Below, in pieces: positions 1 to 4,756 of a DNA stretch of 6,765 nucleotides (position 1 is the first letter of the stretch; each line of letters opens with the position of its first letter). Both the position numbers and the translations under genes were made by a program. Source of the DNA: Bacteroidales bacterium (GTDB lineage: Bacteria > Bacteroidota > Bacteroidia > Bacteroidales > ML635J-15); the NCBI GenBank assembly GCA_028701945.1, contig JAQVPT010000198.1, positions 1 through 6,765 of the forward strand, read 5' to 3'. The notes under the pieces were generated by a model that worked only from the letters and a program-made list of their open reading frames with translations, ran no database searches and was not told the DNA's origin.

Positions 1-35
1 CTTTCGTAGTTTATCATAAATGCAAAGTTATTCCA

Positions 36-67
36 CAAATATAGCTATAACTTATCATATAAACAAA
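36..67 (-). promoter_or_regulatory. Candidate Bacteroidota promoter pointing out of the left edge
   Basis: Read on the minus strand, TTTG (64-67) is followed by a 20-base spacer and TATATTTG (36-43). This matches the Bacteroidota primary sigma consensus, a TTTG/TTG element near -33 and TAnnTTTG near -7. Transcription would start near base 30 and run leftwards, so its gene lies outside the window. A second -7-like box, TAACTTTG (23-30 on the minus strand), lies just downstream without a matching -33 element. Such motifs arise by chance in AT-rich DNA, so confidence is moderate. Confidence 0.4.
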
Positions 68-102
68 CTTATTTTGCACTAATTGCATTGTTTTTCAACA
101 AT

Positions 103-1218
103 TTAACCCATAAATGAGGAAGCCCTAAGTATATACATGTTTAAATCAAAATTCCATAGTGACAATGTTTGCTCGCTTATAAGATCGTCATTATTATAAA
201 TGTTATTGTATTTGTTTATTTCGTACCATTCAACAGGGGTAACATTATAAATACAATTAAAATCTACTGCTTCAATAAGTTTATTTTGAGTGTCGTATGA
301 GTATTGTATTTTCGAATTTGGATTTAATTGCTGACTCATTTCATCCACACTAAAATAAGTTTCTAATATCAAATTAGAATTACCATCGTATATATATTGA
401 TTTTCCCACACAATAGAACAATCATCTGGATTTTCAAAACAATCATAATAACTCTGGATAGTCAGATTATTTTGTTCATCATAATCGGATATTATTTTCC
501 ACTCAGCAGTCCACTGATTTGAAACGTTGCCCCAATTATATCTTAATTCAAAAACTATATCTCCATTTGTGTTATATTCAAATTCATCTTTATTTGAAAA
601 TTGCCATTGCCCTGTTTGATTATCCCAAATTGAGAGAACACTATTGTCTAGTAAATTACTTGTATTATAAGAATATTCCATTTTTGATGCGAGAGCTAAA
701 ACATTGTCGTCATTTATTAAATAATAAAGCATCTGAACTAATTGATCGTTATTATCAAAAGTATACTCATATCTGGATACAGACAATAGTTGTTCAACAC
801 TGGGAAAGTACTCGTAATATATTTTACAAATGATTTGATTATTTTCATTATAACTGTACTCATAGCAATTTGTTGGAATCCAATCTTCAGTAGTCGAACT
901 CCATGAAAAATTGGCACTTTGAAGTGTGTTTCCACTGTCGTCATAAGTAAACTGAGATTTCCGTTCCTCGTTCATGATTATGCTGTCTAATTTCAGAACT
1001 ACAAGATCCTCTGATTCCTTAAAATGATAGTTTTGAAACGGGCATGAAAATAATTCTTGATTATGTTCAAAGCCGACAGATTTGTGCCTTTTTGCTTGAT
1101 AACTGGAATCTAATAGACTTTCAAAATGCTTATTACTACCTATTGATTGAGAATGAGCCAATCCGGAATTTAATATAAGCATCAAAATTACAATTGAACT
1201 AATTGTTGTTGTTTTCAT
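103..1218 (-). CDS. Secreted protein with nine ~31-residue Y-x-Y-[DN] repeats
   Basis: This 371-residue protein begins with a signal peptide (basic MKTTT, a hydrophobic core at residues 8-20, likely cleavage after A-H-S at residue 23), so it should be exported. After a linker it consists of repeats opening with Y/F-x-Y/F-[DN], followed by two or three polar residues and a hydrophobic pair. Units start near residues 90, 121, 152, 182, 213, 244, 275, 306 and 339, a period of 30-33. The pattern recalls the YD/RHS-like repeats common in secreted Bacteroidota proteins, which form beta-rich extracellular structures. I see no enzymatic motif. The protein ends exactly one unit after the last repeat start, with no recognisable type IX secretion C-terminal sorting domain, and none appears in the other frames downstream. 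The start is set by the signal peptide and by a perfect Shine-Dalgarno 8 bases upstream. Function is unknown. Confidence 0.85.
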   Translation of the reverse strand: MKTTTISSIVILMLILNSGLAHSQSIGSNKHFESLLDSSYQAKRHKSVGFEHNQELFSCPFQNYHFKESEDLVVLKLDSIIMNEERKSQFTYDDSGNTLQSANFSWSSTTEDWIPTNCYEYSYNENNQIICKIYYEYFPSVEQLLSVSRYEYTFDNNDQLVQMLYYLINDDNVLALASKMEYSYNTSNLLDNSVLSIWDNQTGQWQFSNKDEFEYNTNGDIVFELRYNWGNVSNQWTAEWKIISDYDEQNNLTIQSYYDCFENPDDCSIVWENQYIYDGNSNLILETYFSVDEMSQQLNPNSKIQYSYDTQNKLIEAVDFNCIYNVTPVEWYEINKYNNIYNNDDLISEQTLSLWNFDLNMYILRASSFMG

Positions 1219-1226
1219 GATTTGTT

Positions 1227-1234
1227 TCCTCCTT
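1227..1234 (-). promoter_or_regulatory. Perfect Shine-Dalgarno before the repeat protein
   Basis: On the minus strand AAGGAGGA ends 8 bases before the ATG at 1218, which fixes the start of the repeat-protein gene. Bacteroidota genes usually lack such a site and have A/T-rich leaders instead. The other three genes in this window follow that rule, so this one stands out. Confidence 0.8.
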
Positions 1235-1377
1235 TTTTTAGATGTTTTAATTGAGATTAAACTTCTCTTTGGGTTAATTGTAAGGTTGTTTTACGATTAT
1301 CTAGGCTGATTTTATTTCTGTATTTTATTTGTTTATTTTTCAAGTTTAATTGTATGCCGTGTTTTCTCGGCTTGTTT

Positions 1378-1457
1378 GTAACGGTTGCAAACAGGCACAT
1401 GTAGCCCTGTGTTGCGCCTGCGGCATGGCTATTGTGCTTGTTTGTTGTTACCTAACG
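1378..1457. repeat. Imperfect intergenic palindrome, attC-like
   Basis: The sequence folds into an interrupted stem. GTAAC (1378-1382) pairs with GTTAC (1447-1451). Bases 1388-1399 pair with 1433-1444, a 12-position arm with one G-T mismatch. TAGCC (1402-1406) pairs with GGCTA (1427-1431). Between the outer and middle stems lie unpaired spacers of 5 and 2 bases, and the apex is GC-rich. On the right it runs into CCTAACG; the minus strand there reads GTTAGGT, which fits the GTTRRRY core of integron recombination sites. The AAC/GTT ends, internal spacer and extra-helical bases resemble an attC site, but the outer boxes do not match RYYYAAC/GTTRRRY well and no integrase or second site is present. 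It may instead belong to a dispersed intergenic palindrome family. As a terminator it would be atypical, because no T-run follows. Confidence 0.5.
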
Positions 1458-1531
1458 TAATTCTTTCATCTTTCATTTCCTTATAAAAATCTGTATATCG
1501 GAATACAAAACACAAATTATTTTCAACATTT

Positions 1532-2644
1532 CTAATTTATCTTACCAGATATTCCATACGCAGCTACATATTCATTATTTTGATCATCTTCTTCTATTCC
1601 AAAATACATCAAAATATCACCAGGCAGCATAACAAAATAAGCAGTAGACTCAAACGGTGGATCACCATCTAAAGTAATTGTTTGCACCATTTTAAAGACA
1701 TTGTTCAAAGTCGAAACTCTCTCAAAGCTATTAACTACATTAGTAGCGGAACTCCCATTAACAACGTCATAAGTTTCTCCACTATTAAATTTGACATAAT
1801 AAGATAATCCACTTCCGCTTGCAGGAATCTCAAAATTCATAGCTCCTTGTCCGGAACCAGTAGTTAATAAAATTCCCTTATACGAACCGGCTAATGAGCT
1901 TTGACTTACTGGAGAGTTAGGATAGGCTACTCCCAATGAAAATCCGTTTCCAATTCCATTATCTATTAATAGGGCTTTACCTGGTAAAACAATTCCAATA
2001 ACAGGCTCCGTACTACCTATTTCATAAAATAATATTCTTGAATTATCATTTTCATCAATACTCATATTTCCATTTCCATAGCCTACAAATGAGAAATTTG
2101 TAATATTTTCATCTCCTGGTCCTACAGTATAGGTGCCATCTGAATTGATTTGAGTCCCACCCCAAAACTCTCCAGGATATTTTTCTCCGTCATCAAAATT
2201 CATATAAAGGTACTTTCCAGCAAAATCGGCAATTGTGTAAGTATTTGAATTGTGTAAATCAGCAGATAGTCCAACCGCCATTTTGTTTAGAGGATTACCC
2301 AACTGTAAAGATGTGATTGTAATAACATCAGGTATTTCAACAATATATTGCGTTGTCCCAGACTGATTTACTTCATATACTCCCGATAGTCTGGGGTTAG
2401 GTGACATTACAAAACTTCCATTCCCCGTTTGATTAGTGGTTTCGTTATTAAAGGAATACGACATGTTTTCTTTGTCAATTGAAAATGAGATTAAGTCGCC
2501 ATAACTTGCCGCAACGACATAATTTTTCTTTGTTTTATTGTCTTCATTATTAATGTCATCATTATTATCATCATCCTTTTTACAAGATGAAAACAAAACA
2601 AGCATAGAACTCACAAATGCGAAATAAAAAATTAACTTTTTCAT
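1532..2644 (-). CDS. Surface-type lipoprotein of unknown function
   Basis: The 370-residue product starts with a lipoprotein signal: MKK, a hydrophobic core, then F-S-S-C with the lipidated cysteine at residue 21. The residues after it, KKDDD, fit the lipoprotein export signal described in Bacteroidota (positive residue plus acidic residues just after the cysteine), so exposure on the outer-membrane surface is likely. A flexible D/N/E/K linker runs to about residue 40. The rest is Gly-, Ser-, Thr- and Asn-rich and looks beta-structured. Residues about 138-243 and 247-368 appear to be two diverged copies of one domain: both open with A-G-x-Y (142-145 and 252-255) and both close with a hydrophobic L-P-G motif (220-222 and 340-342) followed by a short strand. 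I recognise no catalytic motif and no named family. The leader before the ATG is A/T-rich without a Shine-Dalgarno. A TATATTTG box lies far upstream (2905-2912). Confidence 0.85.
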   Translation of the reverse strand: MKKLIFYFAFVSSMLVLFSSCKKDDDNNDDINNEDNKTKKNYVVAASYGDLISFSIDKENMSYSFNNETTNQTGNGSFVMSPNPRLSGVYEVNQSGTTQYIVEIPDVITITSLQLGNPLNKMAVGLSADLHNSNTYTIADFAGKYLYMNFDDGEKYPGEFWGGTQINSDGTYTVGPGDENITNFSFVGYGNGNMSIDENDNSRILFYEIGSTEPVIGIVLPGKALLIDNGIGNGFSLGVAYPNSPVSQSSLAGSYKGILLTTGSGQGAMNFEIPASGSGLSYYVKFNSGETYDVVNGSSATNVVNSFERVSTLNNVFKMVQTITLDGDPPFESTAYFVMLPGDILMYFGIEEDDQNNEYVAAYGISGKIN

Positions 2645-2995
2645 AATAATAAGTTTTTAATGGTTTTAATAATAATACCTTAGTCTCCTTGTTTTTTTGT
2701 TTTAATAAGCTTCTTATTCACAACGATTACAGATTAAGTTATCTTGACTATTTAAGCATCTAAACTACTAAATTATGTGGCAGTTATTCCAGACGACTCA
2801 TAGTTGGCGATAATTAGTTTATCTGTATATAAATTCAGTCATATAAACCTAAGAAAAATGTAATACACGTATGGTTTCCACTTTCACTCTTACTTAATAT
2901 TTAACAAATATATGAAATATTACAAAGCAAAACATATTTAAAAGCGATTTTTATTTCTTTTTATGTGCTTTTAAACAATATCAATCGCATCAAAT
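2645..2995. other. Intergenic region between lipoprotein and MFS transporter
   Basis: These 351 bases hold no convincing gene. On the minus strand TATATTTG at 2905-2912 could be a -7 promoter box for the lipoprotein gene, but it would give a leader of about 255 bases and has no well-spaced -33 element. TTTAAAAGC (2937-2945) and GCTTTTAAA (2967-2975) form a 9-bp inverted repeat with a 21-base loop just downstream of the transporter stop. It could slow or end transcription but lacks the GC-rich stem of a strong terminator. Nothing else stands out. Confidence 0.5.
2905..2912 (-). promoter_or_regulatory. Weak -7 box candidate for the lipoprotein gene
   Basis: The minus strand reads TATATTTG, matching TAnnTTTG. 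The nearest TTTG elements upstream are 10 and 15 bases away, shorter than the usual spacing of about 19-21. Chance occurrence in this AT-rich stretch is quite possible. Confidence 0.2.
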
Positions 2996-4375
2996 TCAAC
3001 TTTTATCAACTTTTCCTCTCTTGTATGAAAAGTAAATACCAACAAATGAAATTAAGGCAAAACTTGCAAATGCCCAATTAGTCGCTTTAATAAAAATATC
3101 ATTTTCTACATATTCCATTGCCGTTTTACCAAATAATGAGGCAAAAAACAAACTTACAATAGTCATGCTTACAATTTGTCCAAGCACTCTCATTGTTGCA
3201 GCGGTTCCTGATGCTTGTCCATAAGCAGTTTTTGGAACTGAGCCCATTATGGTACTCATATTAGGTGAAGAAAACATAGCAAATCCAAAACCTAGCCAAA
3301 TAAGAGTTGCAACAATTAAGGATATAGGCGTTGTTTCACCGATAAAGTAAAATGCAGCAAGTCCAATAGTGCACATAGCCATTCCCGCAGTTGTTAAAAA
3401 ACGGGCTTGTATTTTGTCGGATAATCGTCCAGCTATTGGAGAAAATATCGCCATTATTATTGGTTGAGCAACTAAAATAAGTCCAGCATCTCGTGGATTT
3501 AATCCTTTAACTTTTTGAAGAAACAGACTTAATAAAAAAACTATCGCAAAAGTGGCACTATAATTTATTAATGCTGCAATATTAGAGTATGCAAAAAGCC
3601 GATTTTGACTAAATAACTTGGTGTCAATTACGGGAGCATAAGAACGTGTTTCTATAAACCAAAAAGCGACAAGAAAAATCGCCCCAACAAACATCAACAT
3701 CCAACCCCATGCAGCAGGTATTTGAGACGAGCCATAAACTAAGCAAATTAGTCCTATTATATAAAACATCGTTCCTTTTAGATTGATTTTTTTCTTTGTA
3801 TCGTCCACAATATTGTCTTTCCCTAAAAAAACAAAGGCAATTGCTGCGGTGGTAAGTCCCAAAGCGGCTGAAATAAAAAATATTGACCTCCAACCAAGAT
3901 ATTGAGTTAAAAAACCTCCTACAAAAGGGCCAAATGCAAGTCCAAGATAAACTGCTGCAACCGACATTCCTAAAACTCGCCCTCGATATTTCGCCGAAAA
4001 TGAAGATACTAGTATTGCAGGTCCAGTAGTACTAGTAAAAGCTGCACCAATTCCTTGAATAAATCTGAAAAGAATAAGCCAAAAACCTGTTCCTGCAATT
4101 CCACAAATTAATGAAGACAAAGAAAAAATTACAACACCAATCTTAAAAAGTTTTTTAATTCCACTTAAATCTCCCCATCTGCCAACTGGCAACAAAAATA
4201 TTGCAGTAGAAAGCAAAAATGAGGTTACAACCCAACTTAATTCGAGAGCATTAAGGCTAAAGCTTTTTTCAATCGCAGGTAATGCAATATTTATTGATGA
4301 GATCAGAAATGTTCCCATAAATGATGTTATCGCCACTATGCCTAAAATAGATAATTGTTTTCTTGTCCAATCCAT
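2996..4375 (-). CDS. MFS drug/proton antiporter, DHA2 (14-helix) type
   Basis: This 459-residue inner-membrane protein is a major facilitator superfamily exporter of the EmrB/QacA-like branch, expected to expel small toxic compounds in exchange for protons. About 14 hydrophobic segments can be traced, near residues 8-30, 45-64, 75-95, 98-124, 135-157, 163-186, 200-217, 223-241, 263-286, 296-318, 327-345, 350-372, 395-416 and 432-451. Motif A is at 65-75 (G-R-W-G-D-L-S-G-I-K-K), with a degenerate repeat at 316-321 (G-R-L-S-D-K). Motif B is around R104 (R-F-I-Q-G-I-G). The antiporter motif C is at 145-154 (G-L-A-F-G-P-F-V-G-G). The TM1 motif N-I-A-L-P is at 29-33. Length is normal for the family. 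No Shine-Dalgarno is present, but a TACTTTTG promoter box lies about 20 bases upstream. No membrane-fusion partner or TetR/MarR regulator is adjacent, so the substrate cannot be inferred. Confidence 0.92.
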   Translation of the reverse strand: MDWTRKQLSILGIVAITSFMGTFLISSINIALPAIEKSFSLNALELSWVVTSFLLSTAIFLLPVGRWGDLSGIKKLFKIGVVIFSLSSLICGIAGTGFWLILFRFIQGIGAAFTSTTGPAILVSSFSAKYRGRVLGMSVAAVYLGLAFGPFVGGFLTQYLGWRSIFFISAALGLTTAAIAFVFLGKDNIVDDTKKKINLKGTMFYIIGLICLVYGSSQIPAAWGWMLMFVGAIFLVAFWFIETRSYAPVIDTKLFSQNRLFAYSNIAALINYSATFAIVFLLSLFLQKVKGLNPRDAGLILVAQPIIMAIFSPIAGRLSDKIQARFLTTAGMAMCTIGLAAFYFIGETTPISLIVATLIWLGFGFAMFSSPNMSTIMGSVPKTAYGQASGTAATMRVLGQIVSMTIVSLFFASLFGKTAMEYVENDIFIKATNWAFASFALISFVGIYFSYKRGKVDKS

Positions 4376-4393
4376 TAAATTAATTTAAAAAGA

Positions 4394-4401
4394 CAAAAGT
4401 A
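4394..4401 (-). promoter_or_regulatory. Promoter -7 box for the MFS transporter
   Basis: The minus strand reads TACTTTTG, a perfect TAnnTTTG match, 18 bases before the ATG at 4375. Transcription would begin near 4388 and give a leader of about a dozen bases. The expected -33 position (about 4419-4425) is T-rich on the minus strand but lacks a clear TTG. Confidence 0.5.
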
Positions 4402-4423
4402 GTATTTTGACTTATTAGAAAAA

Positions 4424-4431
4424 TATTTTTG
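4424..4431 (+). promoter_or_regulatory. Candidate divergent promoter box, upstream of the inserted element
   Basis: The plus strand reads TATTTTTG, matching TAnnTTTG. A TTTG at 4406-4409 is only 14 bases upstream, shorter than usual. If real, this would be the original promoter of the rightward gene at 4757, now separated from it by the mobile element. No other plus-strand TAnnTTTG box is found between 4688 and 4756. Confidence 0.3.
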
Positions 4432-4456
4432 TTTGGATAGTTTTGATAATCTTTAA

Positions 4457-4465
4457 TGTTTTTTT
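4457..4465 (+). repeat. Left target-site duplication (9 bp)
   Basis: TGTTTTTTT directly abuts the left terminal inverted repeat and is repeated exactly at 4679-4687 next to the right one. On both sides it has exactly seven T residues followed by a different base, which supports a true duplication made on insertion. The sequence is low in complexity, which weakens it slightly. Confidence 0.75.
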
Positions 4466-4678
4466 CTTAGTACATGAAAAAAAATCACATTTTTCACAAA
4501 GCAGCTTATTTAAAAAATCTAAAAAGCCTGGATAGGCTTAATGTTTGTAACCCCAGACAAGAATTTATTCGTAGTCTGGGGTTACAAATAAACGAGATGC
4601 TGTTTTTGGCGTATATCTTTGCGATGACCAATTTTCTGGTCAGCAAAGATTATGACAAAAATTTTGTCATGTACTAAG
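4466..4678. mobile_element. 213-bp MITE-like non-autonomous element
   Basis: The ends are perfect 12-bp inverted repeats, CTTAGTACATGA (4466-4477) and TCATGTACTAAG (4667-4678), flanked by a perfect 9-bp direct repeat. The inside is a row of hairpins: 7-bp arms at 4475-4481/4490-4496; 6-bp arms at 4524-4529/4534-4539; a perfect 15-bp stem at 4544-4558/4574-4588; 14 paired bases with a 2-base bulge at 4615-4630/4637-4650; and 9-bp arms at 4652-4660/4662-4670 that overlap the right terminal repeat. There is no transposase, so it must have been moved in trans. The size, terminal repeats and target duplication are those of a miniature inverted-repeat transposable element. I cannot assign it to an insertion-sequence family; 9-bp duplications occur in several. 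It lies between the divergent transporter and CarboxypepD_reg-protein genes. A 67-codon open frame (4474-4677) runs almost exactly from end to end. Confidence 0.85.
4544..4588. repeat. Perfect 15-bp stem-loop inside the mobile element
   Basis: The arms 4544-4558 and 4574-4588 are exact reverse complements and include the core CCCCAGAC/GTCTGGGG. The 15-base loop can pair further through GAAT (4561-4564) and ATTC (4567-4570). No T-run follows, so it does not look like an intrinsic terminator, although an RNA copy would be very stable. Confidence 0.85.
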
Positions 4679-4687
4679 TGTTTTTTT
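4679..4687 (+). repeat. Right target-site duplication (9 bp)
   Basis: This is an exact copy of the TGTTTTTTT at 4457-4465, immediately after the right terminal inverted repeat. Removing one copy plus the element restores a continuous AT-rich intergenic sequence. Confidence 0.75.
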
Positions 4688-4756
4688 GTATTTTTATACC
4701 AATATTGTTTTGTTATAAACCTGAAACGAAAGTTTAAGTCTTAAATTTTTAAAACT

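Larger units (their letters stand above)
1219..1531. other. Intergenic region between repeat protein and lipoprotein
   Basis: These 313 bases separate two genes transcribed in the same (minus) direction. They contain the Shine-Dalgarno of the downstream gene and the palindromic element at 1378-1457. I find no open frame with coding character and no TAnnTTTG box on the minus strand, so the promoter of the repeat-protein gene is not identified. The base composition changes from AT-rich flanks to a clearly more GC-rich core at about 1384-1437. Confidence 0.6.

Noticed and set aside
519..944. Open frames of 104 (519-833, plus) and 68 (738-944, minus) codons
   Set aside because: They overlap the well-supported repeat-protein gene in other frames and lack a signal, a domain or sensible composition.
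1..2644. Integron cassette array hypothesis for the two left genes
   Set aside because: Only one attC-like palindrome is present, its core boxes fit poorly, and no matching site follows the repeat-protein gene at 1-102.
2767..2818. Inverted repeat of about 9 bp (ACTAAATTAT / ATAATTAGT)
   Set aside because: The arms are almost entirely A/T, contain a bulge and enclose a 33-base unpaired interior, as expected by chance in this composition.
2937..2975. Terminator for the MFS gene
   Set aside because: The 9-bp stem is AT-rich with a 21-base loop and no clean T-run after it. I mention it only in the intergenic description.
3624..3893. 89-codon minus-strand open frame
   Set aside because: It lies in another frame inside the transporter gene, and its Cys/Phe-rich composition is an out-of-frame shadow of membrane codons.
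4614..4621. TATCTTTG as an outward promoter within the mobile element
   Set aside because: It matches TAnnTTTG but has no -33 element at a proper distance, and it is part of a hairpin arm, which explains its sequence.
4474..4677. 67-codon open frame as a genuine gene
   Set aside because: It is made of the palindromes of the mobile element and has no recognisable domain. I list it as a curiosity rather than a coding sequence.
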